DNA of 64,000 nucleotides from positions 1-64,000 of the forward strand of contig JASHPE010000407.1 in assembly GCA_030038235.1 (NCBI GenBank), written 5' to 3'. Shown here piece by piece: positions 1-8,987 of the stretch. The notes under the pieces were generated by a model. The model worked only from the letters and a program-made list of their open reading frames with translations, made no database searches and was not told the DNA's origin. The translations under genes were made by a program, and so were the position numbers. Position 1 is the stretch's first letter. Each line of letters begins with the position of its first letter. The DNA comes from Terriglobia bacterium. GTDB taxonomy: Bacteria > Acidobacteriota > Terriglobia > UBA7540.

Positions 1-34
1 TCAAGGCTGCCTTTCGGGATGCCGAGTTTCAGTT

Positions 35-445
35 TCATTCGCTGCCCTTCCCGGCCTCGCCAGGCTCTTGCGTCACTGAGTAGACGGCTTCCGGATCGAA
101 GACTCGCGGCTCGCTCTCGACCCACGCGCCGCCTTGGAGCCGGCGAAAGAAACAACTCTGATATCCTTCGTGGCAGACTCCAGGACCGAGCGCGTTCACT
201 TTCAACAGCACAGCATCGCGATCGCAATCGGTCGAGATCTCTCGGACCTTCAACCGATGCCCCGAAGTTTCACCCTTCACCCACAGTTTATTGCGTGAGC
301 GGCTGAAGAAGGTCACGTCGCCGGTTTCCACTGTCCGCCGAAAGGCCTCCGCGTTCATGAAGCCGACCATCAGAACGCGGTTTGTGGATTCATCCTGGAT
401 CACCGCCGCCACGAGGCCGCCGAGCTTGTCAAAATCGAGATTCAT
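35..445 (-). CDS. hisI: Phosphoribosyl-AMP cyclohydrolase
   Basis: 136 aa; motifs STDCDRDAVLLKV and CHEGYQSCFFR typical of HisI. Confidence 0.93.
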   Translation of the reverse strand: MNLDFDKLGGLVAAVIQDESTNRVLMVGFMNAEAFRRTVETGDVTFFSRSRNKLWVKGETSGHRLKVREISTDCDRDAVLLKVNALGPGVCHEGYQSCFFRRLQGGAWVESEPRVFDPEAVYSVTQEPGEAGKGSE

Positions 446-798
446 GATCGTACTCCGAACGAAATGGTTCGCCGTCCGCCACCGCTCGCGGGCCTCACAA
501 ACGCCAACTTTACCCGAGGATTGCGGTCAGCGCCCGGCCGGCTGCGGCAGCAAGAAAGGGCTTCGATGCCCGTGTTCCGCGTGATGACGACTTCGAACAT
601 CCCAACGTGATTGCATGAAAGCGAGTATAACAGACGGTCGCACTTACGATAGCTAAGGATCGCTGCTAGCTCCTAGAAGCGTTTTCTATTGCAGGTCCGC
701 CGCTCCTCGCGCGCCAGCGATTTCTCATCCTGACCAGGATTCCTGAATTTGCGTCTCACGCTTCGGAGCGTCTGATATCATGCAACCGGATTGAGACC

Positions 799-1629
799 AT
801 GAGCTCTCAAAGCGCCGTGATCCGCCTTACAGACGACGAAATCCGCGAATACCTTGCCTTCGCGTGCCGGCTTGGCGAGCTTGGCGGCGAAGTAATTCTG
901 CCGCACTTTCGCGCCGCTCTTGCTGTGGACAACAAGGCAGCATCCGGCGGTTACGATCCCGTGACCATCGCGGACCGGGCTGCGGAAGAGGCGATATCCC
1001 GCGAGATCGCGCGCGTCCATCCGGAACATGCCATCCACGGCGAAGAGCATGGCCGCTCGCCCGGCGTCTCGCCCCTTTGTTGGGTGATCGATCCTATTGA
1101 TGGCACGCGCGCGTTCATTCTGGGTCAGCTACATTGGGGAGTATTGATCGCTCTGAACGACGGCGCGCGGCCGTTGCTAGGCGTGATGCATCAGCCTTAC
1201 GTCGGCGAGACCTTTCTGGGATCACCCCTCGGAGCGGTTTTGCGGAGGAACGGCACAGAGCATCGGCTGCACGCCAGGGCATGCGCGAATCTGCGCGATG
1301 CCGCCGTCTGCGCGTCGCATCCCGATCAATTTGCGCGCCGCGAAGAGCGTGCTGCTTTCGACCTGGTGGCGTCGAAGGCGCGTCTGGCCCGTTTCGGGGG
1401 CGACTGCTATAACTACTGCCTGCTCGCCGCGGGGCTGATCGACGTGGTGATCGAATCGGCGCTCTTCGCTTACGATGTTCAGGCGCTGATCCCCATCGTC
1501 GAGGCGGCCGGGGGAGTGATGACCGGATGGGACGGTCAACCGTGCTACCAAGGCGGCGCCGTGATTGCCGCTGGCGACCCCGCGCTGCACCGGACCCTGC
1601 TTGAAGTGCTCGGATGGGCCGTAGCATGA
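799..1629 (+). CDS. Inositol monophosphatase family protein, probable histidinol-phosphatase
   Basis: 276 aa; GEEHG and WVIDPIDGTRAFILG motifs of IMPase family; near hisI. Confidence 0.85.
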   Translation: MSSQSAVIRLTDDEIREYLAFACRLGELGGEVILPHFRAALAVDNKAASGGYDPVTIADRAAEEAISREIARVHPEHAIHGEEHGRSPGVSPLCWVIDPIDGTRAFILGQLHWGVLIALNDGARPLLGVMHQPYVGETFLGSPLGAVLRRNGTEHRLHARACANLRDAAVCASHPDQFARREERAAFDLVASKARLARFGGDCYNYCLLAAGLIDVVIESALFAYDVQALIPIVEAAGGVMTGWDGQPCYQGGAVIAAGDPALHRTLLEVLGWAVA

Positions 1630-1744
1630 AGCCTCGGTCTCTGGAGAGCATCGCTTGACTTCGATTCTACGCCAAAACCATACTCAAATAGGGCGCTCGG
1701 TGAGCATCTATCAAATTCCACACAGCGATTGACGACGGTAACCG

Positions 1745-3775
1745 ATGATTGAGGCTTATAACAACCGCGCGCTGCTGACCGACCTCTACGAACTCACCAT
1801 GGCGGCAGCCTACTTCGAGCAGCATGTGAAGCTGCGGGCCACCTTTGAGCTTTTCGTGCGCCACGTGCCGCCGGAGCGCTCTTTTCTCGTGGCCGCCGGA
1901 CTCGATTCGGCGCTCGGCTACCTTGAAAATCTCCACTTCACCGACGATGATGCGGCCTTCTTGCGCCGCCTGCCCGCGTTCCGCACGGTCTCAGACGGCT
2001 TTTTCGACTATCTCCGGCGCTTCCGCTTCAGCGGCGACGTGCACGCCGTGCCCGAAGGCTCGCTCATTTTCGGCGGCGAGCCGATCCTGACCGTGACGGC
2101 GCCGATTCTTGAGGCGCAAATTATCGAAACTTATCTGCTCTCCGTCGCCAATTTCGAAACCTTGATCGCCTCCAAGGCGGCGCGAGTGGTGAGCGCCGCC
2201 GCCGGACACCCCGTGTGGGAGTTCGGAACCCGCCGCGCGCACGGGCCGCAGGCGGGCGTCCGCGCGGCGCGCGCGGCGTACGTGGGAGGCTGCGCCGGCA
2301 GCTCTAACGTCCTCGCAGGCTATCTCTACGGCGTACCGACTCAAGGCACGGCGGCACACTCCTTCACGCAGGCTTATCCCAGCGAGCGCGAAAGTTTTGA
2401 GGCGCTGCTCGATACCTTTCCGGACGCCACGCTGCTGATCGACACCTATGACACGCTGGCGGGCGCGGAGACCGCCGCAAGCCTCGGGCGCAAGCTCGCC
2501 GGCGTACGCATCGACAGCGGCAATATGCTGGAGAAAAGCCGCGGCGTGCGCGCCATTCTCGACGGGCACGGGTTGAGTGACACACGCATCTTCGCGAGCG
2601 GTGACCTGAACGAGTACAAGATTCAGCAACTGGTGGCCGACGACGCTCCGATCGACGCCTTTGGGGTTGGCACCGACCTCGCAACATCGCGCGACGTACC
2701 CGCGCTCGGAGTGGTGTATAAGCTGGTCGAGGTGGAAGAAGAAAACGGGCAGATCGAATACAAGACCAAGTTCAGCGAGCACAAGGCCCATTGGCCCGGA
2801 CGCAAGCAGGTGTTCCGCTTTTCGCGGCGCGAAACCGACCATCGGGAGCTCTACCATCACGATCTGGTGACGCGCTGGGACGAGCGTTATTCCGAGGGAA
2901 CGCCGCTGATCGAGCCCGTGATGCGCGCAGGGCGGCGCTTGAACCCGAGTCCGCCGATCACGGAGGCGCGCGCGCGGACGCTTGCCAGCCTGGAACGCCT
3001 GCCCGCACGCTACAAGTCGCTGCACGGCGGCCTGCGATATCCCGTGGGACACAGCGCGGCCCTCGAACGTCTGCTCGAAGAAGTCCGCAGGCAGTACCTC
3101 ACATTTCCGGAGACGGCGACCCCGGCTCGCGACTCGGACGGCGCGGAGGCCGACTACGGCCTCGTGTTTCTCGACGTGGACACTCAGTGGGATTTCATGG
3201 ATCCGGCTGGAGCGCTTTACGTGCCGGGCGCCGAACGTATCCGGCCGCAGCTCGCGAAGCTCGCGGAGTATGCCCGTGCGCATCGCATCCCGTGGATCTC
3301 GTCGGCGGACGCGCACGCGCCTGACGATCCGTCCTTCAGCGTATGGCCGCCTCACTGTGTGGTAGGCATGCCCGGACAGCGTCGCGTGCCGGAAACCTCC
3401 CTGCCAGGCGCCGTCATCATTCCGAATCGCGCGGGCGCTTTTCGGCCGCCGTTCGACTGGTCCGGCCACCTGGTGCTCGAAGTCGAGAAGCAGGAGTATT
3501 CGGTCGCCACCAATGCCAACTTCGACGCGATGCTGGCGGCGCTTGGCCCCAGCCGCTTCGTGGTGTTCGGCGTGGCCACGGACTATTGCGTGAAGGAATC
3601 GGCGCTGGCGCTGCGCGGGCTGCAGGCGCCGGTGGATCTGGTGGTGGACGCCATCCGCGAAATCGATCCCGAAAACGGCCGACGCGCCCTCGAGGAGATG
3701 ACAGCAGCGGGTGTGCGCCTCGTCACCACTGACGACATCTGTTCCCGCGAGCCCGAGCCGGCGATGATGAGTTAG
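1745..3775 (+). CDS. Fused nicotinate phosphoribosyltransferase - nicotinamidase
   Basis: 676 aa; N-term NRALLTDLYELTMAAAYFE (NAPRTase); C-term isochorismatase/nicotinamidase with D (FLDVDTQWDF), K (EVEKQEYS), C (ATDYCVKESA) triad and DAHAPDDPSFSVWPPHC metal motif. Confidence 0.92.
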   Translation: MIEAYNNRALLTDLYELTMAAAYFEQHVKLRATFELFVRHVPPERSFLVAAGLDSALGYLENLHFTDDDAAFLRRLPAFRTVSDGFFDYLRRFRFSGDVHAVPEGSLIFGGEPILTVTAPILEAQIIETYLLSVANFETLIASKAARVVSAAAGHPVWEFGTRRAHGPQAGVRAARAAYVGGCAGSSNVLAGYLYGVPTQGTAAHSFTQAYPSERESFEALLDTFPDATLLIDTYDTLAGAETAASLGRKLAGVRIDSGNMLEKSRGVRAILDGHGLSDTRIFASGDLNEYKIQQLVADDAPIDAFGVGTDLATSRDVPALGVVYKLVEVEEENGQIEYKTKFSEHKAHWPGRKQVFRFSRRETDHRELYHHDLVTRWDERYSEGTPLIEPVMRAGRRLNPSPPITEARARTLASLERLPARYKSLHGGLRYPVGHSAALERLLEEVRRQYLTFPETATPARDSDGAEADYGLVFLDVDTQWDFMDPAGALYVPGAERIRPQLAKLAEYARAHRIPWISSADAHAPDDPSFSVWPPHCVVGMPGQRRVPETSLPGAVIIPNRAGAFRPPFDWSGHLVLEVEKQEYSVATNANFDAMLAALGPSRFVVFGVATDYCVKESALALRGLQAPVDLVVDAIREIDPENGRRALEEMTAAGVRLVTTDDICSREPEPAMMS

Positions 3776-3857
3776 GGGTTGAGGGTTAGGGTTTGGCCTG
3801 CGAATTTCAACCCGTCTGCGCTTGATGTCTGAACCCCGGTCCCTGACCCCCGACCCC
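3774..3857. repeat. Imperfect inverted repeat made of GGGGTTGAG/GGGTTAGGG-type words between convergent genes
   Basis: Left arm aggggttgagggttagggtttgg (3774-) pairs with gaaccccggtccctgacccccgacccc (3831-3857). Confidence 0.75.
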
Positions 3858-4979
3858 TTTTTGCTCGCCCACAGTGCTGAGGACACGGTCCAGACGATCG
3901 AGTCCAGCGTGCATGTGATCTGGCGGCACACCATAATTCAGCCGTATAAATCCGTCCATCCCGAAGTGATCGCCGGGGACGACCAGCAGGCTCTGCTCGC
4001 GGATACACCGTTCCATCAGTTGACTCGAATTGATGCTGTGGCGGTAGCGCAGATACGCGATGGCGCCCGCCGCGGGCGGCACCAGTGAAAAATCTGCCCC
4101 GTGCCCGTTGATCCACTCTTCAAGCAGGGGGTAATTGCGCTGGAGAATCGATCGCGTGCGGGCAAAGATGCGCTCGCGCATGGCTGGATCGAGCGCGCGA
4201 CGGGCCAGCAGGTCGCTGAGCACGCTCGAGGCGATGGTGGTGTAGTCCTTGTACGACCAAAGCTCGAAGATCAACTCCGCGGGGGCCACCGTCCAGCCAA
4301 TGCGCAATCCAGGCAGGCCGTAAGCCTTGGAGAGCCCGTTGTTGACGATCACTTTTTCGTAGCGTCCCCAAAACGAAGGCGTCGTCTGGCCCGATCGCTC
4401 CGCTCCCTGATAGACCTCGTCGGCCAGCAGCCACGAGCCCGCGCGGCGCGCCACTGACACGATTTCGTCCATGGCGGCTTCACTCAACACGCTGCCTGTG
4501 GGATTGTTTGGATTGCATACCGCGATTAATTTGGTCCGCGGTGTCACCGCACGATTCAATTCATCGAGATCAGGCGCCCAGCTACGATCTTCACGTAGAC
4601 GGAACGGCATGACACGCGCGCCGAATCCGCGCGCCAAGCCCGGAATCTGCATGTAGTTCGGGAGCATGACCACGACGTCGTCGCCAGGTTCCACCAGCCG
4701 CCAAATCGCGAGGTAGTTCGCTTCGCAGGTGCCGTGCGTGACCAGTACGTTCTCACGCGTGGCGCCCGGATAGAAGTGGCTGATCAGGTTCCGCAGCTCG
4801 AGCGTGCCATTGCCCTGGTTGTAGAGCATCTGGCGGCGTCCAAGCTCTTGAACCGCCTCGGGCCCGCCCAGCAATTCCTCGACGGTCAGCGGATCGACGC
4901 CGCTTTCAGCGAGGTTGTACTCGACGACGTTTTCCCACTGGCTCTGCCAGCGCTCCATCTCGAAGACTTCGATTTTCAT
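3807..4979 (-). CDS. PLP-dependent aminotransferase class I/II
   Basis: 390 aa; CNPNNPTGS, SKAYGLPGLRIGW lysine motif. Confidence 0.88.
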   Translation of the reverse strand: MKIEVFEMERWQSQWENVVEYNLAESGVDPLTVEELLGGPEAVQELGRRQMLYNQGNGTLELRNLISHFYPGATRENVLVTHGTCEANYLAIWRLVEPGDDVVVMLPNYMQIPGLARGFGARVMPFRLREDRSWAPDLDELNRAVTPRTKLIAVCNPNNPTGSVLSEAAMDEIVSVARRAGSWLLADEVYQGAERSGQTTPSFWGRYEKVIVNNGLSKAYGLPGLRIGWTVAPAELIFELWSYKDYTTIASSVLSDLLARRALDPAMRERIFARTRSILQRNYPLLEEWINGHGADFSLVPPAAGAIAYLRYRHSINSSQLMERCIREQSLLVVPGDHFGMDGFIRLNYGVPPDHMHAGLDRLDRVLSTVGEQKGVGGQGPGFRHQAQTG

Positions 4980-4999
4980 CCGAAGCTACCTCAGAACAT

Positions 5000-5317
5000 T
5001 CAGCTCCTTCGAGCACGATGATGAAAAGCGCGGCCACGCGGCGCGGCCGCGACACGATTCGACCGGCCCGTCCGGCCGTTTCGGCTTGCCAGAGCGCGCG
5101 CCACAGCCTGGGGAAGCTGCAGGACGAAGGAACGCTCTGCCGAGTAGCCGTAGTCGTCGCCGCTTTCATCGACAACACGGATATACCCATGACTGGCGGC
5201 TTCCTCGTCGGGCACTACCACATATAACTTGCCGATCTCAAGCGAGACAGCGTATCCGCGATTGTTGATACAGAGCCCGAATTCTATTGTTCGCGTGCCT
5301 TTCGTTTTCATTTTCAA
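5000..5317 (-). CDS. Small conserved-looking hypothetical protein (CVDNxGY..SLExxKxYxVxPDxxA..xxRVVDESGxDY-type)
   Basis: 105 aa ORF; start codon overlaps the upstream ORF stop (5314-5317). Confidence 0.5.
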   Translation of the reverse strand: MKMKTKGTRTIEFGLCINNRGYAVSLEIGKLYVVVPDEEAASHGYIRVVDESGDDYGYSAERSFVLQLPQAVARALASRNGRTGRSNRVAAAPRGRAFHHRARRS

Positions 5318-5570
5318 TCAAGCAAGGGAAATTTGAGCTTCAGTTCCTTCCTCCCAATCCCATGCGCCTCGTACCAATGAACCTCCGCTGAATGAATCGT
5401 ACCATCGGCTAAACGTACTCGCGCGACTCCACGCAATTTTCTCCAGCGTCCTTTGCCATAGCCCTCTTCAGCCGCTTGCGATCGCGAATGCTGCAAGCAA
5501 TCGCAATGGGCTCGATCCTTTCAATCTGCGAAACAAGCTCAAAGTCGATGGCATCGGTCGCGTGTGAGCA
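5314..5570 (-). pseudogene. Frameshifted small conserved gene (..IERIEPIAIACSIRDRKRLKR | YGKGRWRKLRGVARVRLADGTIHSAEVHWYEAHGIGRKE..)
   Basis: Conserved-looking sequence continues across a frame change near 5460; the 60-aa ORF track entry (5314..5496, TTG start) covers only the C-terminal half. Confidence 0.45.
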
Positions 5571-5598
5571 GCTTCCAACTATTTGAACCCCTTCTCGC

Positions 5599-7212
5599 CT
5601 AAGGCTTCACGCACAGGAAGTTGCCCGCGTCGTTGCTGTCGCCTGTGCCCTTGTACTTCGCAATCTCCGGATATGGGCACAGCGGACGCGTCATCTTGAC
5701 GCCATGCGCCGGATTATCATCCACGTACTTCGTCGCAATGATTGTCGCGGGCGCGACATTCTTCTCCACCCATTGTTCGAGAGCCACGTAGATGTTGTGT
5801 TCGGAATCCTTCGGTCCTTCGGCATCCTCGCCAAAAGAATTGGCTCCCGGACCGCCGCCGCAGTGCTGCATTCCCGGAATCATGTAAAGCCGCATAAAAG
5901 ACTCGACGCTTGCCTGCCCCATGCGTGACGTCACGCTGTTGTAGTAGTTGATGGCGTTCTCAGGAGGAATGGCAGCGTCGCTCCAACCGTGATAGACGAT
6001 CAGCTTGCCGCCGCGCTCCTTGAATGGCGAAAGGTCGGGATCGGTCGCGTTGAGCGCCGACTCCGTTTTGGCGTCCGCTGCCTTCAGAGCGCCGTCCACG
6101 GTGAAGGTCTTCGGGTCCCAATCCTTCTGGCCGTACACCATATCCGAAAAGAATCCGTGCCCGAAAAAGTAAATCAGACTGGTGGTCGGGCTGGAACCGG
6201 TGATCCACAGGCCCCAACCGCCAAATCCATCTTCGCCGCCCGGTTCGTAGGCCGGGAACACCTGATGCCCCGCGGAATCGTGCGGCCCGGCATAGACGGC
6301 CTTTAGTGCCGTCACCTGCGGGGCCGTCAGACAACTCGTGGAATCCGCGCCCTTGCAGGCGATGGTCTCGGGATCGAAATGGCACTGCCGCGGATCGTTC
6401 AACACACCGTCTGTGACACCATCCTCAGCGTCACACGCGTCCACGACTGCCTTGGCGATCGTTGGAACCTTGGCGGCGGGAATGTAGCTGGCTGGATCCC
6501 GCGTGGTCGCTTCCACGTTGTACATCGCGGCCGTCAGGAGATGCGTCCAAAAATTCGCAGGCGCGCCGGCGAGAATGCCCTCGTAATCGTCGGGGAAGCG
6601 CTGGGCCTCCATCAGCGCTTCGCGTCCGCCGTCGGAACAACTGGCAAAGTAGTTGTGCTCCGGATTTTCACCATAGAAGGCGCCGATGATCCCCCTCGCG
6701 TTCAGCGTCATCTGGTGAATGCCGCGATTTCCGAAGTCGATCACTTTTTCGGGATGACCGAGCGCCCAGGCCGCGTCGATCGGCGAGCCGGAATGGCCGG
6801 TGTCTGTGGCGGCGGTCGCGTAACCTTGTTTCACGGCGGCGGCGAGGCTAGGATAATCAATCATGCCCGCGAATCCGCCATTGCCCTGGCCGCGGAACTT
6901 ATGATTCCAGTCGACCGCGGGCATCCAGACTTCGATCTTGATATCGGAATCCGGTGCAGGCGACGCGTCCAATATCACGCGGCAAAACGCCGGCACATCC
7001 TTGAAGTTCGGCGGCGGACCCATAGGCGGAATCGGCGAAGGCGGCGGCGTAAAGGCCCCGGCAGCGACAGTCTGCGCGAGGGTGATTTTCGTGTTCGGCA
7101 GACCGACACGCGCCAGCCTCTCGCAGGGTAACCCGTTGGCCGCAAGGGCGCCTGACGGACTTACGGCAACGATAGCCAAAAGAAAAGCGCAGAGCCTCAG
7201 CCGTAGCATCAC
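5599..7212 (-). CDS. Tannase/feruloyl esterase family protein, secreted
   Basis: 537 aa; signal peptide; nucleophile region FASCSDGGREALMEAQRFPDDYEGILAGAPA. Confidence 0.85.
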   Translation of the reverse strand: MMLRLRLCAFLLAIVAVSPSGALAANGLPCERLARVGLPNTKITLAQTVAAGAFTPPPSPIPPMGPPPNFKDVPAFCRVILDASPAPDSDIKIEVWMPAVDWNHKFRGQGNGGFAGMIDYPSLAAAVKQGYATAATDTGHSGSPIDAAWALGHPEKVIDFGNRGIHQMTLNARGIIGAFYGENPEHNYFASCSDGGREALMEAQRFPDDYEGILAGAPANFWTHLLTAAMYNVEATTRDPASYIPAAKVPTIAKAVVDACDAEDGVTDGVLNDPRQCHFDPETIACKGADSTSCLTAPQVTALKAVYAGPHDSAGHQVFPAYEPGGEDGFGGWGLWITGSSPTTSLIYFFGHGFFSDMVYGQKDWDPKTFTVDGALKAADAKTESALNATDPDLSPFKERGGKLIVYHGWSDAAIPPENAINYYNSVTSRMGQASVESFMRLYMIPGMQHCGGGPGANSFGEDAEGPKDSEHNIYVALEQWVEKNVAPATIIATKYVDDNPAHGVKMTRPLCPYPEIAKYKGTGDSNDAGNFLCVKP

Positions 7213-7239
7213 CTGGAATCCTCCCTTTTTGCTTTTTGC

Positions 7240-7305
7240 TGTAGCGCCGGTGTCCTCACCGGCGGTTTTTCAGCGATTCGCGCCGGTGGGGACACCGGCG
7301 CTACA
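7240..7305. repeat. REP-like palindrome TGTAGCGCCGGTGTCCTCACCGGCG, 25-bp arms, 16-nt loop
   Basis: Arms 7240-7264 and 7281-7305, one mismatch; same arm at 61030-61054. Confidence 0.9.
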
Positions 7306-7353
7306 CCAAAATCGCTTCATCCTCAGCTTCCGTATCCCGCAACCACAATGGGG

Positions 7354-7397
7354 TGACATGCGAGCCAGAATAGTTGCATGTTTGTGCTCATGTCAAA
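7354..7397 (-). promoter_or_regulatory. Orphan copy of the vapBC promoter/operator (TGACATG...CATGTCA)
   Basis: Reads TTGACATGAGCACAAACATGCAACTATTCT on minus strand; near-copy of 8917-8959. Confidence 0.65.
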
Positions 7398-7819
7398 CAC
7401 GCTTCCTGATGCGATGGCCTGTTGACGACCTTGGAAGTCTGCGGCCGAGCCCAGAAATCGAAATTTTTCCGTCCATAATTCAAGCTTCCGAGATGTATTC
7501 GGAGCCATTTCGCGTCATTTTCCGTCAGTTTCTGTCAATTTGGTTTCATTTTCCGTACTTTTTGGGTTCGTTTTTTTTAACCTTCTTACACACATTTATT
7601 GATTCCATTGAACTTGTTGGCTTCGTTTCCCATTTTTTTAGGGGGGGGTGGGAGGCCCCTCCCCGCCGCCTTCGAAATCCGTTCTCAGGATCGCTCTCCG
7701 CACCGAAAAGGTCGGGGCCTCAGCGCGGCCGTTAAAGCGTCGACCAGATATTTGCTGCCTCCCGGTCTCGGCGCGCTGTTTCGCCCCTGCTGCCTGTGTC
7801 CTCGAAACGGTAGCTTCGT

Positions 7820-8166
7820 TTAGCTTCGTTTTAGCTCCCGTTTTTTTGGCCTGTTCCGTTGACGATAAAGGACTTGCTTAGCTTCGTTTTGCGAAAAACG
7901 TGCAAAATTTATAGGGGGGAGGGGTCGATTTGTAGTCGATGCTCGCCTGCACGCCGGGTCACGCTGCAACCGGCAGAGTTCCCGGGGTCCTCGCCGCGAG
8001 CCCGCAGTTCGTGCTCCAGGACTTCCGGCCCCAGCCTCCGCCATTGCAGATTCAGGACACAGAGACATTTGCCCGCCTTGGTGCGCGGGCCGACGGATTT
8101 CAGGGCATTCAGACGATTGGCAGCGGGGTGATGGGAACTGCGGGCGGGATCTTCGCGGAGGGACAT
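7820..8166 (-). pseudogene. Small 'NALKSxGPRTKAGK' family protein, frameshifted (locus A)
   Basis: ORF from ATG 8166: MSLREDPARSSHHPAANRLNALKSVGPRTKAGKCLC..ELRARGEDP; continuation RELCRLQRDPACRR..INFARFSQNEAK appears in another frame. Confidence 0.6.
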
Positions 8167-8241
8167 GATTAGCCTCCAAGCGCCGGCCAGTCGTACCGGC
8201 CGAACGCAGAGCGGATAAATTGCCCTTATAATTGAAGCTAT

Positions 8242-8272
8242 AATATATCATGAGTACACGAGATGTTGTCAA
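8242..8272 (-). promoter_or_regulatory. Sigma70-like promoter for locus A
   Basis: TTGACA at 8272-8267 and AT-rich -10 (GATATATTAT), spacing 17-19. Confidence 0.55.
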
Positions 8273-8305
8273 GAAAATAAGTTCGCGTGCCGTGAAATAG
8301 GTACG

Positions 8306-8695
8306 CTACAGTACCTCGACTCGGGCTGCGCACGGAGCCGACGCAAGCGCCCGGTCACGAGTAACGAGCGTAGCTCTCAAGGCTTCGGCCAGGGCGAGAT
8401 AAGCGGCATCATAGGCGCTCACATTGTGGCGCAATTGCCAGATTCGAGGAAGTAGAACGTCATGCGGATAGCGGTTTAGCGGAAGAGCCAAGAGGTCGTC
8501 GATGGCCTCGGCGCCGCGCGGTGCAGAGATCGCGCCCGAGCGAGCATATCGGCGCAGCACCTGGGCAACTTCCACGTCCAGGAGGTGCGGCGCATGCAGC
8601 GTTTCGCCGGAGCCGAACAGGCGTCTCCTCACGAGTCCGGCGGCAGGGGTCTGCAGCAAGATTTCTAGGATCGCGGATGCGTCCACGACGATCAA
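8306..8695 (-). CDS. vapC: PIN-domain ribonuclease toxin (VapC family)
   Basis: 129 aa; MIVVDASAILEIL, DVEVAQVLRR, SAYDAAYLALAE, LVTRDRALA. Confidence 0.88.
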   Translation of the reverse strand: MIVVDASAILEILLQTPAAGLVRRRLFGSGETLHAPHLLDVEVAQVLRRYARSGAISAPRGAEAIDDLLALPLNRYPHDVLLPRIWQLRHNVSAYDAAYLALAEALRATLVTRDRALASAPCAARVEVL

Positions 8696-8922
8696 CGTCC
8701 TTCCCTTTCGGCCCTGACGGCAGCCGCGGGCGGGACCCGCAATCGAACCGGCTCACGCGTGGCGAGTCGCTGCTGAATTTCTTCCGGCGTGGGCCGCTCG
8801 ACCGCGCGGCGCGCCTCGCGGAGCAGATACTCCGAAAGGGACATGCCTTCCAACGCCGCACGGGATTTGAGCTGGCGATGGAGGGTGGATGGTACATTTC
8901 GAATCTGGATCATCACTGACAT
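8692..8922 (-). CDS. vapB: VapB/FitA-like RHH antitoxin
   Basis: MSVMIQIRNVPSTLHRQLKSRAALEGMSLSEYLLREARR; ATGA overlap with vapC; start re-assigned from 8976 to 8922 because the promoter lies between. Confidence 0.85.
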   Translation of the reverse strand: MSVMIQIRNVPSTLHRQLKSRAALEGMSLSEYLLREARRAVERPTPEEIQQRLATREPVRLRVPPAAAVRAEREGR

Positions 8923-8959
8923 GCGACTAGCATAGTTGCATGTTGGGCACATGTCAAGT
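8917..8959 (-). promoter_or_regulatory. vapBC promoter with palindromic TGACATG/CATGTCA operator
   Basis: Minus: TTGACA-TGTGCCCAACATGCAAC-TATGCT (17-bp spacer), ends at ATG of vapB. Confidence 0.7.
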
Positions 8960-8987
8960 GCGCCCAGACAAGACAAGCTGGCAGCCG

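Noticed and set aside
1991-3934. 647-aa minus-strand ORF opposite the NAPRTase-nicotinamidase gene
   Set aside because: Antisense shadow ORF from high GC; Arg/His-rich, no domain pattern, while the plus strand has clear motifs.
7240-7305. Palindrome considered as a simple rho-independent terminator only
   Set aside because: No U-tract, and the same arms recur at 61030, so a dispersed repeat is the better description; termination may still occur.
8306-8922. vapBC considered part of a defence island
   Set aside because: No defence genes nearby; an isolated TA pair among metabolic genes.
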